Shown: positions 7,640 through 15,635, numbered from the stretch's first letter. The stretch: 22,988 bases of DNA from CG2-30-40-21 sp043806395 (GCA_043806395.1 JAZDHC010000092.1:1-22988); one strand, 5' to 3'. Numbers and translations are program-made. Notes: generated from the sequence alone by a model not told the origin.

Positions 7640-8194
7640 ATGATGCAAAAATTGTTAATAAATAATACTATCCTTAAATTCAAAGAAGATATTGAAAAAT
7701 TAAGCAAGCAAAAGATCTCAAACTGCTATCAATGCGGTAAATGCACGGCTGGCTGCCCGGTTGCTTTTGCTATGGATTATCCCCCAAATCAGGTTATTCG
7801 TATGATTCAACTTGGCTTGAGGGATGAGGTAATGAGCAGCCATGCCCCTTGGTTTTGTGCCTCCTGTGAAACCTGCACCACAAGATGCCCCCGTGAGATA
7901 GATCTTGCCAGAATTATGGATGCCTTAAGGATTATAGCTCAAGCTGAAAATAAGGCAAGTGTCAAAGAAATCCCAATATTAAATCAAATATTCTTAAAAT
8001 CAATTGAATTTACCGGCAGGGTTTATGAGGTGGGCGTTATTGGTGCATATAATCTCTTCAGTCTGAATCCTTTTAAGGATATTCCGCTGGGGATAAAGAT
8101 GTTTTTGAAGGGGAAGCTGAACCTGATGCCACACATCAGCGGTAATCTCATCGGATTGTTTAAGAGGATAAGAGAGAAGGAGAAACATGTATAA
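7640..8194 (+). CDS. hdrC: Heterodisulfide reductase-type subunit C (two 4Fe-4S clusters)
   Basis: The electron-transfer subunit that passes electrons between HdrA and the HdrB catalytic cluster in the cytoplasm. 184 residues, the usual length. Two ferredoxin motifs: CYQCGKCTAGCP (Cys29, 32, 35, 39) and CASCETCTTRCP (Cys73, 76, 79, 83). The rest is helical. ATG 7640 is chosen because it gives the standard N-terminus; a second ATG follows directly. No SD is present and the promoter sits immediately upstream, so translation is probably leaderless. The final 8 bases overlap hdrB (ATG inside the last codons), implying coupling. With hdrB and hdrA it forms the HdrABC core found here with flx-type partners. 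Confidence 0.93.
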   Translation: MMQKLLINNTILKFKEDIEKLSKQKISNCYQCGKCTAGCPVAFAMDYPPNQVIRMIQLGLRDEVMSSHAPWFCASCETCTTRCPREIDLARIMDALRIIAQAENKASVKEIPILNQIFLKSIEFTGRVYEVGVIGAYNLFSLNPFKDIPLGIKMFLKGKLNLMPHISGNLIGLFKRIREKEKHV

Positions 8195-9032
8195 AGTCGC
8201 CTACTTTCCCGGTTGTTCACTTTCTTCAACAGCAAAAGAATACGGTGTGTCAACCAAGCTTATCTGCAAGGATTTAGGGATTGAGTTGGTTGAAATCCCT
8301 GATTGGGTCTGTTGTGGTGCCACTACCGCCCATATTACCTCTGAATTAATGGCTGTGGCATTGCCGGTAAAAAATCTGCTCATGTCAGAAAAACAAAACC
8401 TGCCTATTTGCTCACCCTGTTCTGCCTGCTTTTCTCGACTCAAATTGGCTGACATTGAGATGAAAAAGAATGCACAGCTAAAGACAGCCGTAACCGAGGT
8501 TATCGGAGAAGAATACAGGGGCACAGTAGATATTTTACATCTCTGGCAGGTAATAAAAAAATACGGCGATTTGAAGCCAAAAAAGGAACTGAAAGGATTG
8601 AAAGTAGCTTCATATTATGGCTGTTTGCTCACCCGTCCTTCTTCGGTTTGTCATGATGAGCGGATAGAAGACCCGCAATTTTTAGAAACAATCGTTGCCT
8701 CATTAGGTGCTGAGAAAGTTCAGTGGAATTATAAGACTGAATGTTGTGGTGCGGCGTTTTCATTGACAAAAACAGATATTGTTCGAAGGCTTTCCGGGGA
8801 GATATTGAAAGATGCCATGGATGCAGGTGCAGATTGTATCATGGTCGCCTGCCCACTCTGCCACTCTAATTTAGATGCCAGGCAGGGGGAGATGGGGTTG
8901 GATTTTAGTCTTCCTGTTTTATATTTTACGCAATTGATTGGCTTGGGATTAGGTTATGGGTATAGGGATTTAATGTTGGATAAGCATTTTGTAGAAACAA
9001 AGGGGCTGTTGGAAACAAAGGGGTTGGTATAA
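8187..9032 (+). CDS. hdrB: Heterodisulfide reductase-type subunit B (CCG domains)
   Basis: The catalytic disulfide-reducing subunit. 281 residues with two complete cysteine-rich CCG motifs: Cys10, Cys42-Cys43-Gly, Cys78, Cys81 in the first half; Cys146, Cys186-Cys187-Gly, Cys222, Cys225 in the second. In the methanogen enzyme these hold two non-cubane 4Fe-4S clusters that cleave the heterodisulfide; in bacteria the disulfide substrate (DsrC or another thiol) is not settled. SD GAAGGAG lies inside the hdrC end. The last residues repeat (ETKGLLETKGLV) from a short tandem duplication at about 8995-9030. After its stop the operon is interrupted by a repeat and a toxin-antitoxin pair before hdrA. 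Confidence 0.93.
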   Translation: MYKVAYFPGCSLSSTAKEYGVSTKLICKDLGIELVEIPDWVCCGATTAHITSELMAVALPVKNLLMSEKQNLPICSPCSACFSRLKLADIEMKKNAQLKTAVTEVIGEEYRGTVDILHLWQVIKKYGDLKPKKELKGLKVASYYGCLLTRPSSVCHDERIEDPQFLETIVASLGAEKVQWNYKTECCGAAFSLTKTDIVRRLSGEILKDAMDAGADCIMVACPLCHSNLDARQGEMGLDFSLPVLYFTQLIGLGLGYGYRDLMLDKHFVETKGLLETKGLV

Positions 9033-9121
9033 TGAGATTAAAGGTTGAAAATGCAACATAGCTTGAGGATGCTTTAAGCCCAAAGTGTGCTTTTAGTGAT
9101 AGGCATGTGCGAATAAAATAT

Positions 9122-9168
9122 GGCATGGTTCAAAACTGTTCACCACAAAGACACAGAGGTACAAAGAG
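9122..9168 (+). repeat. Dispersed repeat copy (GGCATGGTTCAAAA / TTCACCACAAAGACAC)
   Basis: The words GCATGGTTCAAAA, TGTTCACCAC and AAAGACACAGAGGTACAAAGAG occur together. Related copies are at 19637-19670 (plus) and 11925-11948 (minus, first part), and the ACCACAGAGACAC part recurs at 15430, 15581-15613 and 17511. It lies in the gap between hdrB and the toxin-antitoxin pair. Confidence 0.75.
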
Positions 9169-9209
9169 CCAAAAATACAATAGTGTTATACTCAACTGGA
9201 GGAAATAAA

Positions 9210-9428
9210 ATGACAATTGCTTTTTCAGTAGATAAAATGAGCACGACGGAAAAACTTTTAGTAATGGAAAATATCTGGGATGATTTATGCCGAAAAGCAG
9301 ACGGAATACCATCTCCTCTCTGGCACAAAAAGATTCTGCAACAAAGAGAGGAAAATGTACAAAAAGGAATAGATACTTTTATTGATTGGTCGGATGCTAA
9401 GAAAAACATAAGAGAATCAGTGGGATGA
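9210..9428 (+). CDS. Antitoxin of the addiction-module (PF09720-like) family
   Basis: Start ATG 9210 is chosen for its SD GGAGGA (9198-9203); the 30 in-frame codons upstream run through a dispersed repeat and are not coding. The 72 residues show the layout of the small unstable antitoxins called putative addiction module component: an N-terminal helix (LLVMENIWDDLCR) followed by PSPLWHKKILQQREENVQKG and ending SDAKKNIRES. It should bind and neutralise the toxin encoded next; the genes overlap by 4 bp (ATGA). A RelB-like autoregulatory role is likely by analogy. It is embedded between hdrB and hdrA on the same strand. Confidence 0.82.
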   Translation: MTIAFSVDKMSTTEKLLVMENIWDDLCRKADGIPSPLWHKKILQQREENVQKGIDTFIDWSDAKKNIRESVG

Positions 9429-9718
9429 ATATTAAAATACTTGGTTCAGCATATCAGGATTTAATGGGGGGCTATTGGTTCTATGAGAAACAGAAAGAAG
9501 GACTTGGCAGTTACTTCTTAGATTCATTGTTTTCAGACATTGATTCATTACAGATTTATGCTGGAATTCATCCAATATGCTTTTCTCAATATCATCGTCT
9601 GCTCTCTAAACGGTTTCCTTTTGCTATTTATTATTGCATTGATAATAATATGGTTTTGGTATACGCAGTGTTTGATTGTCGTCAAAACCCGGCATGGATA
9701 AAAGATAGATTAAATTAA
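9425..9718 (+). CDS. RelE/ParE-superfamily toxin
   Basis: 97 residues of the RelE/ParE fold. Conserved-looking elements are AYQDLMGGYWFYEKQKEGLG, FLDSLFSDIDSL, and the C-terminal core HRLLSKRFPFAIYYCID...VLVYAVFDCRQNPAW. This C-terminal phrase is typical of toxins paired with PF09720 antitoxins. Target (ribosome-bound mRNA or gyrase) cannot be told from sequence. Start ATG 9425 overlaps the antitoxin stop. The SD used by hdrA (AAAGAGG, 9717-9723) overlaps the last base pairs of its stop codon, so hdrA expression may be tied to translation of this toxin. Confidence 0.87.
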   Translation: MNIKILGSAYQDLMGGYWFYEKQKEGLGSYFLDSLFSDIDSLQIYAGIHPICFSQYHRLLSKRFPFAIYYCIDNNMVLVYAVFDCRQNPAWIKDRLN

Positions 9719-9729
9719 AGAGGTTATAA

Positions 9730-11709
9730 ATGTCCAAAATAGGTGTTTTTATCTGCCATTGTGGCACAAATATTGGTGGCGTGATTGACATTGACCGGGT
9801 AGTTGAATTTGCAAAGACTTTGCCAGGGGTCAAGATTAGTGTTGACTATAAATACATGTGTTCTGACCCGGGTCAAAACATGATTATTGAGGCAATAAAG
9901 CAGAATAATCTTGATGGTGTTGTGGTTGGGGCGTGTTCACCCCGGATGCATGAGAATACTTTCAGGAAAACAATCGAAAGAGCCGGGTTAAATCCATACT
10001 TAATAGAGATTGCCAATCTCAGAGAGCATAATTCATGGGTGCATAGCAATGATACAGAAGCAGCCACGAAAAAAGCGATGAAATTGGTCGAAATGGCTGT
10101 GGCTAAGGCAAGAAGAAATGAGCCTATATCAAAGATGTTTGTTTCTATAGAGAAAAGGGCATTGGTTATTGGTGGTGGGATTGCTGGTATTCAGGCTGCT
10201 CTTGACATAGCTGAGGCTGGCTTTTTGGTTACTCTGGTGGAAAAAGAGCCGTCAATTGGTGGCAGGATGGCACAGTTGGATAAAACCTTCCCCACCCTTG
10301 ATTGCTCTGCCTGTATCCTGACCCCCAAGATGGTAGCTGTTGCTCAGAATAAAAATATTACCTTGATGACTTATAGCGAGGTTATTGAGGTGCATGGAGT
10401 TATAGGGAATTTTGACATAAATATTAGAAAAAAGGCTCGGCTGATAAATGCCTCAAAATGTATTGGCTGTGGGATATGTACGCAAAAATGCCCCTCAAAA
10501 AAGGCATTATCAGAATTTAATGAGAGGTTAGAGGTAAGAAAGGCTATTTACACCCCATTTCCTCAGGCAGTGCCAAATATTCCGGTGATTGATAAGGATG
10601 TCTGTACCTATTTTCAGACAGGAAAATGCAAGGTTTGTGAGAAGGTATGCCCGGCAGGTGCTATAGATTATTCCCAAGAGGATGAGATTGTCACTGAAAA
10701 ATTTGGGGCAGTGGTTATAGCCACAGGGTTTGATATTTACGACCATAGCAGCTATGGAGAATATGGCTATGGCGAGTTCAAGGATGTGATTACCAGCCTG
10801 CAATTTGAAAGGCTGATAAATTCCTCAGGTCCCACTGGTGGACATGTTAGTCGTCCCTCTGATGGCAAAGACCCAAAAACAATAGTATTTATCTCTTGTG
10901 TTGGCTCAAGAGACGATTCAAAGTGTAGACCTTATTGCTCAAGGGTTTGCTGCATGTACACTGCCAAACAAGCTATGCTTCTCAGGGATCATTACCCTCA
11001 GACACAGTCCTTTGTTTTTTATATGGATATCAGGGCAGGTGGAAAGGGTTACGAGGAGTTTGTTCAGAGGGCACAAAATGAATATGGTGTCATCTATTTA
11101 AGGGGCAGGGTATCAAGGATATACGAAAAGAAGGATAAGCTTCTTGTCAAGGGTGCTGATACCTTAAGTGGCAGGCAGGTTGAGATTGAGGCAGATCTGG
11201 TTGTTCTGGCAAATGGATTAGAACCCAAAAAGGATGCCAGAAATCTTGCCCAACTTTTTCATATTTCCTATGACCAGTATGGATTTTATAATGAATTACA
11301 TCCAAAATTAGCACCGGTAGAGACCGCAATATCCGGGGTATTTTTAGCCGGAACATGCCAGGGGCCAAAGGATATACCCGATACCGTAGCCCAGGCCTCT
11401 GCCTCAGCTGCAAAGGTAATAGGATTGCTTTCAAAGGATAAAATGGAAGTAGAACCCATGATATCTATGGTTAATCAAATCCTGTGCAGTGGGTGTGAGA
11501 CATGTTATATCGTTTGCCCATACAAGGCAATAGAGATGGAAGATAAAGAGGTTGTTCGAGGTGATTTAAGGCATGTAGCCAGAGTAATAGAAAGCGTGTG
11601 CAAGGGATGTGGAGTATGCGTGGGAAGCTGCTATTCAAAGGCAATAGACCTGAAAGGCTTTACGGATAGGCAACTTTTGGAGGAGATAAAGGTGGTTAGT
11701 AAGTGTTAG
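9730..11709 (+). CDS. hdrA: Heterodisulfide reductase-type subunit A (FAD, multiple Fe-S)
   Basis: The flavoprotein that bifurcates electrons in HdrABC complexes. 659 residues, full length. The N-terminal domain starts IGVFICHCGTNIGG (Cys9, Cys11) with Cys44 in MCSDPGQN. FAD is bound by a Rossmann motif GGGIAG (148-153) and GGRMAQLDKTFPT. Cys192/Cys195 (DCSACI) follow, then a cluster motif CIGCGICTQKCP (Cys244-254) and another CKVCEKVCPAGAI. The C-terminal ferredoxin-like region has CSGCETCYIVCP (Cys586-596) and CKGCGVCVGSC (Cys624-634); the last lacks the usual Pro after the fourth Cys. It should receive electrons from the MvhD/Flx module and pass them to HdrC and ferredoxin. Separated from hdrB by a 697-base gap filled by a toxin-antitoxin pair. 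Confidence 0.95.
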   Translation: MSKIGVFICHCGTNIGGVIDIDRVVEFAKTLPGVKISVDYKYMCSDPGQNMIIEAIKQNNLDGVVVGACSPRMHENTFRKTIERAGLNPYLIEIANLREHNSWVHSNDTEAATKKAMKLVEMAVAKARRNEPISKMFVSIEKRALVIGGGIAGIQAALDIAEAGFLVTLVEKEPSIGGRMAQLDKTFPTLDCSACILTPKMVAVAQNKNITLMTYSEVIEVHGVIGNFDINIRKKARLINASKCIGCGICTQKCPSKKALSEFNERLEVRKAIYTPFPQAVPNIPVIDKDVCTYFQTGKCKVCEKVCPAGAIDYSQEDEIVTEKFGAVVIATGFDIYDHSSYGEYGYGEFKDVITSLQFERLINSSGPTGGHVSRPSDGKDPKTIVFISCVGSRDDSKCRPYCSRVCCMYTAKQAMLLRDHYPQTQSFVFYMDIRAGGKGYEEFVQRAQNEYGVIYLRGRVSRIYEKKDKLLVKGADTLSGRQVEIEADLVVLANGLEPKKDARNLAQLFHISYDQYGFYNELHPKLAPVETAISGVFLAGTCQGPKDIPDTVAQASASAAKVIGLLSKDKMEVEPMISMVNQILCSGCETCYIVCPYKAIEMEDKEVVRGDLRHVARVIESVCKGCGVCVGSCYSKAIDLKGFTDRQLLEEIKVVSKC

Positions 11710-11710
11710 G

Positions 11711-11948
11711 TAGATAGGCTGTAGGCATTTAGGCTATAGGTGTTTAGGTGACAAACTAAGCAAGCGTGGATAGCTGTATTTCCCTAATTCCCCATTAACA
11801 AAGGGGGTTAGGGGGTTGTAATCTCTTCTGAGCATGGGGGACATTATTGGGGACATGGTGTGTAATCCCCTCTTGAGAGGGGTGGACGCTACTGCGGACG
11901 GGGTGTGTTCTCTCTGTCCCCCCTATGGTGAACAATTTTGAACCATGC
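11711..11948. repeat. Repeat-filled gap after hdrA
   Basis: No gene is seen in 11710-11975. It holds a TAGATAGGCTGTAGGC-type repeat (11711-11750), a hairpin CCCTAATTCCCC/GGGGGTTAGGG (11782-11813), a 7-bp-arm hairpin CCCCTCT-TG-AGAGGGG (11867-11882), a diverged 24-base direct repeat (11839-11862 and 11884-11907), and a minus-strand copy of GCATGGTTCAAAAN-GTTCACC (11925-11948). No hairpin is followed by a T-run, so none is a convincing terminator. Confidence 0.7.
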
Positions 11949-11975
11949 TCTTTTAACACGAGGAGGAGGAGAAAA

Positions 11976-12248
11976 ATGTATCGGATAGCAAAAATACTGA
12001 TGGGAACTTTGTTGTTTGTGGTGTTGGTTTCGGTTACAGTTTATAGCCAGGATTTGAATTCAGAGCTATATTGTGCGGCAAAAGAAGGTAATACTATGGC
12101 AGTAAAATCCTTGATAGACAAGGGTGCTAAGGTCAATGCGAAAGACAAAGATGGTTTGACAGCCTTGATATTCGCAACACAGAACGGACATACTGAAATC
12201 GTCCGCTTGTTAAAGCAATCTGGTGCTAAATCGATATGGCACTGGTAA
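11976..12248 (+). CDS. Small secreted ankyrin-repeat protein
   Basis: ATG 11976 follows a strong AGGAGGAGGA (11961-11970); an in-frame ATG upstream (11925) lies within a repeat and is rejected. The 90 residues begin with a signal peptide (basic MYRIAK, hydrophobic ILMGTLLFVVLVSVTV, likely cleavage after VYS). The mature part is about two ankyrin repeats: a partial first with SELYCAAKEGN..VKSLIDKGAKVNAKD, then DGLTALIFATQNGHTEIVRLLKQSGAK. Two repeats is near the minimum for a stable fold. It should be outside the inner membrane, binding an unknown partner. It may be a fragment of a longer ankyrin protein. No functional link to the hdr genes is evident. Confidence 0.78.
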   Translation: MYRIAKILMGTLLFVVLVSVTVYSQDLNSELYCAAKEGNTMAVKSLIDKGAKVNAKDKDGLTALIFATQNGHTEIVRLLKQSGAKSIWHW

Positions 12249-12375
12249 CTACCATGGAGGTTACTGCCGATACATTCATGCGTAAATAAAAACATAAAGC
12301 AAGAATGTTAATACCCCTCAAATGCCTGTGGTTTTTTCGGTCAGAAGAGGCAAGAGTAATTTGTGAGGAAAACAT

Positions 12376-13497
12376 ATGTCACAATTAGATAGAATTACAA
12401 TAAAGGGTTATAAATCAATCAGAGAGCTCAATGACTTTCAGTTAAAACCGTTAAATATTCTGATTGGTGCCAATGGTGCAGGCAAATCTAATTTTGTGAT
12501 GTTATTTGATTTGCTGCAGAACATTATATCCGGGAATCTTCAACTGACCGTTGGCAGATCTGGAGGGGTAGATCCCTTCCTATATTTTGGACAGAAGATT
12601 ACAGAAAAGATTGAACTGGAGCTATGGTTTGGCAGCAATGGATACAAATTAGGACTTCTTCCTGGTGAAGGGGATATGTTTGTATTTTCTGAAGAAACGG
12701 TTTGCGACCACGATAAGAAACACCAATTTGAGAGCCGGTTTGGTACTGGTGGACATAAAGAATCATTGTTAAAGGGTTTTGTTAATGGCACACATATCTT
12801 GATTGGTGGTGGTGCACAATTAAAGAAAAAGATTGCCACTGGCATCTTCAAATCTATAACCAACTGGCAGATTTATCACTTTCATGATACTAGCGATAGT
12901 GCCAGGGTTAAGAAAAACGGGGATATAGGGGATAATCTATTTTTAAGAACTGATGCCTCTAACCTTGCCACCTATCTTTATTTACTTAAAGAGACAAAGG
13001 GTAAATACTATGATAATATCGTTGATGTAATAAGGTTAGTAACCCCATTTTTTGATGATTTTGTCTTGAGACCATCACCATTTAATGAAGATAAGATTAA
13101 GCTCGAATGGAGAGAAAGAGGTTCTGATTCTTACTTTGATGCCAATTCATTATCTGATGGCACATTACGATTTATTTGTCTGGCAACACTATTGCTTCAG
13201 CCAAAACTACCTGAAATAATCTTGTTGGATGAGCCTGAACTTGGATTGCATCCTTATGCTATTACAATATTAGCAGAACTCTTGATTTCTGCTTCAAAAA
13301 AAACACAGGTAATAGTATCAACTCAATCAGTAACACTTGTTGATCAATTTACACCTGATGATATAATCATTGTTGACAGGGAAGATGGGCAATCTACCTT
13401 TAATCGTCCATTAACAGAGGAGATTTCAAGTTGGCTGAATGAATATAGCCTTGGTGAGCTGTGGCAAAAGAATATTATTGGCGGGAGGCCTAAATGA
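12376..13497 (+). CDS. AAA15/OLD-like ABC-class ATPase
   Basis: 373 residues. ABC-type ATPase head without a long coiled coil, as in COG4637/AAA15 and RecF/OLD-like proteins: Walker A GANGAGKSN (31-39), ABC signature region LSDGTLRF (about 261-268), Walker B IILLDEPELGLHP (Asp285, Glu286), and VIVSTQS where many relatives have a switch His (STHS). The N-terminal phrase ITIKGYKSIRELNDF is typical. Overlaps the next gene (DUF4276) by 4 bp, so the two form a unit. Two-gene AAA15 plus TOPRIM-like nuclease pairs (PARIS, OLD-like, AbiL) are known anti-phage defences; by architecture this pair is a candidate for that role (inference). It is A+T-rich (row 12961-13020 has 18 G+C of 60), unlike its redox neighbours. 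Confidence 0.9.
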   Translation: MSQLDRITIKGYKSIRELNDFQLKPLNILIGANGAGKSNFVMLFDLLQNIISGNLQLTVGRSGGVDPFLYFGQKITEKIELELWFGSNGYKLGLLPGEGDMFVFSEETVCDHDKKHQFESRFGTGGHKESLLKGFVNGTHILIGGGAQLKKKIATGIFKSITNWQIYHFHDTSDSARVKKNGDIGDNLFLRTDASNLATYLYLLKETKGKYYDNIVDVIRLVTPFFDDFVLRPSPFNEDKIKLEWRERGSDSYFDANSLSDGTLRFICLATLLLQPKLPEIILLDEPELGLHPYAITILAELLISASKKTQVIVSTQSVTLVDQFTPDDIIIVDREDGQSTFNRPLTEEISSWLNEYSLGELWQKNIIGGRPK

Positions 13498-14165
13498 AAT
13501 TTGTGCATGTTCTTGTAGAAGGCCAGACTGAGGAGACCTTTTTGCGAAATGTACTAAATCCATACTTGCAGGATTATGATGTCTTTTTAACCGCCAAGAT
13601 AATTACTACAAAGCATGTAAATACAGGAAAAGATTTTAAGGGAGGGGGATCTGACTATAAAAAGATACGGAATGATCTTTGTCGCTTGTTGGGTGATAAT
13701 AGTGTTGCTGCGGTTACTACCATGATAGATTATTATGGCTTGCCTGCTGATTTCCCTGGTAAGAGTACTATTCAAGGAAATAATTGCTTTGACCGTGTTT
13801 CCTATTTGGAAGAGCAATTTGCCATGGATATTAAGAAGGAAAGATTCATACCATTTCTTGTCCTTCATGAGTTTGAGGCATATCTTTTTACTTTACCAGA
13901 GTGTTTAGTTGATGCCTTTCCAGAGTTAGGAGACAAAGAGAAAAAAGAGCTTATGCAAATTGAAAAAAATTTTAATTCACCAGAAGAGATTAATGGTGGA
14001 AAAACGACTCATCCTTCGGCATGTATTGACAGGTTGATTCCCGCATATGGAAAAGTTTATGGATCAATAATTACAAAGCGGATTGGATTAACCGCTATTA
14101 AAAAAAGATGTCCACATTTCAATAAATGGATTTCTACCTTAGAATTAATTGGGAGAAAAGAATAA
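13494..14165 (+). CDS. DUF4276 (TOPRIM-like) protein, partner of the AAA15 ATPase
   Basis: 223 residues. The start VHVLVEGQTEETFL places a Glu (Glu9) where TOPRIM domains keep their general acid; MIDYYGLPADFPG (Asp79) and HEFEAYLF (His125, Glu126, Glu128) are the family's other conserved spots and would supply metal ligands. This resembles the DUF4276 group, which is commonly encoded next to AAA15 ATPases. A nuclease role triggered by the ATPase is inferred, not shown. ATG 13494 overlaps the ATPase stop (ATGA), indicating translational coupling. The gene looks intact, in contrast to the decayed DUF4276 at 19135. Confidence 0.82.
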   Translation: MKFVHVLVEGQTEETFLRNVLNPYLQDYDVFLTAKIITTKHVNTGKDFKGGGSDYKKIRNDLCRLLGDNSVAAVTTMIDYYGLPADFPGKSTIQGNNCFDRVSYLEEQFAMDIKKERFIPFLVLHEFEAYLFTLPECLVDAFPELGDKEKKELMQIEKNFNSPEEINGGKTTHPSACIDRLIPAYGKVYGSIITKRIGLTAIKKRCPHFNKWISTLELIGRKE

Positions 14166-14166
14166 G

Positions 14167-15390
14167 ATGAGAGAAGATATTAATATTATCGGTTTTTTAT
14201 GCAATTGGTGTAGTTATGCCGGTGCAGATTTTACAGGTTTGAGCCGGATTGTGTACCCTGCAAATATCAAGATTATCCGTATGCCCTGCACAGGCAGAAT
14301 GGACCCAATGCTCATTATTGAGGCATTTCATAAGGGTGCTGATGGTGTTCTGGTTTCAGGATGCCATCCAGGGGATTGCCATTATACAGAAGGAAATTAC
14401 TATTGGCGAAGGCGGTATGCCAGCTTAAAGAGTTTATTAGAATTTTTTGGAATAGACAAAAGAAGGTTTCATGCCAGCTGGGTTTCTGCCTCTGAGGGGA
14501 AAAAATTTGCTGAGGTGGTTAAAAAGGTTGTGGCTGATGTAGGAGATTGGAAAGAAAATGGACAAGTTAATAGGACGCAGATTTTCGCAGATTATCAGGA
14601 TAAAAAAATATTTAAATCCTGTAACTCTGCGTTTATCTGCGTCCAAAAAGGAAATTCCTATACTATTAAATTACAGGAAACAGCAAGAAATTTGTTAGCT
14701 GAAAATAAGGTTGATGTAATCATTGGTTATGAAAAGGGTTATGATGACCTCCACGGGAGACCTGTGTTCATCAGCAATCCCGAGGATGTGGATAAACTCA
14801 TCATTAATAAGTATTGTACAAATAATCTTGCTGTGTATTTACCAATACATAGAAAAATCAGGATAGGGATTGTGGCTAAGGATTGCTCTATTAAATCTAT
14901 CCGTGAGTTAATCAAGGAGCATCAGATACCAAAGGAGAATGTTGTTGTAATTGATGTTATTTGTGAAGAGATGGAAGACACAAAGGCTGTAGAGGAGTTT
15001 GAAAAATTACCAGTCAAGGAAAAAGGGGAATTCTGGGATAGGGAATTTGAGAAGTGCCTTCGGTGTTATGCCTGTCGTCAGGCTTGTCCAGTTTGCTATT
15101 GTCCTGATTGCTTTGCTCAAAGAAATATGCCAGAATACTTGAATCCTAAGGTTGCAACAAATGAGAATAAATTGTTTCAGATGATCAGGATGCAGCATGT
15201 GTTTGGAAGGTGTACGGATTGCAAAGCATGTGAGAATGCCTGTCCGGTGGGCATCCCATTAAGCCTTATCACTATGAAGATGGCAAAGGATGCCTTTGAG
15301 TTGTTTGGATATGTAAGCGGTATGGATGAGGAAACCAGACCACCGCTTTCTTCGTTTTTGAAGGATGAGGTGTTGGAGGAGATAATGTGA
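14167..15390 (+). CDS. MvhD domain fused to a two-cluster ferredoxin protein (FlxD-FlxC-like)
   Basis: Start ATG 14167 gives the standard MvhD beginning; a TTG at 14149 would overlap the previous gene. GGGAG lies at 14151-14155. Residues 1-130 are an MvhD/FrhD (hydrogenase delta) [2Fe-2S] domain with Cys12, 15, 41, 66 and 71 (FLCNWCSYAGAD, MPCTGRMD, SGCHPGDCHY). Residues about 150-407 form a second protein: an alpha/beta region (ENKVDVIIGYEKG, IGIVAKDCS) and two ferredoxin motifs, Cys297-300-303-307 with extra Cys310, 312, 315, and Cys349-352-355-359. In flx-hdr clusters FlxD (MvhD) and a ferredoxin-type FlxC are separate; here they are joined. It should link HdrA to the NAD(P)H-oxidising FlxAB pair. 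An accessory defence pair separates it from hdrA. Confidence 0.87.
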   Translation: MREDINIIGFLCNWCSYAGADFTGLSRIVYPANIKIIRMPCTGRMDPMLIIEAFHKGADGVLVSGCHPGDCHYTEGNYYWRRRYASLKSLLEFFGIDKRRFHASWVSASEGKKFAEVVKKVVADVGDWKENGQVNRTQIFADYQDKKIFKSCNSAFICVQKGNSYTIKLQETARNLLAENKVDVIIGYEKGYDDLHGRPVFISNPEDVDKLIINKYCTNNLAVYLPIHRKIRIGIVAKDCSIKSIRELIKEHQIPKENVVVIDVICEEMEDTKAVEEFEKLPVKEKGEFWDREFEKCLRCYACRQACPVCYCPDCFAQRNMPEYLNPKVATNENKLFQMIRMQHVFGRCTDCKACENACPVGIPLSLITMKMAKDAFELFGYVSGMDEETRPPLSSFLKDEVLEEIM

Positions 15391-15407
15391 TTATACCTGA
15401 ATTAGAT

Positions 15408-15635
15408 GTAACTACTCAGCGATGGGAATTTACCACAGAGACACGGAGAACACAGAGAGCACGGAGAACACGAAGAATTGATGAAGAATGCCCTTATTTT
15501 TTCATTTCTCACTTTTCTTGCAGAAGAAGTTGCCTTAAATCGTAGGGGGAACACCTTAAAAACACCCTGAAAATCTCTTGTGGTTCTCCGTGTTCTCCAT
15601 GTCTCTGTGGTGAATTCCTCTCCCTGAGTAGTTAC
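15408..15635. mobile_element. MITE-like non-coding element with long terminal inverted repeats
   Basis: The ends GTAACTACTCAG (15408-15419) and CTGAGTAGTTAC (15624-15635) are exact complements. The match continues inward imperfectly for about 45 more bases through GGAATT, ACCACAGAGACA and GGAGAACAC (15425-15465 against 15580-15618). The middle has no coding capacity. Size is about 228 bp. No clear target duplication. It sits between the MvhD fusion gene and the MNT gene. Confidence 0.75.

Noticed and set aside
11925..11975. Longer ankyrin protein beginning at 11925
   Set aside because: It would remove the N-terminal position of the signal peptide and runs through a dispersed repeat; strong SD supports 11976.
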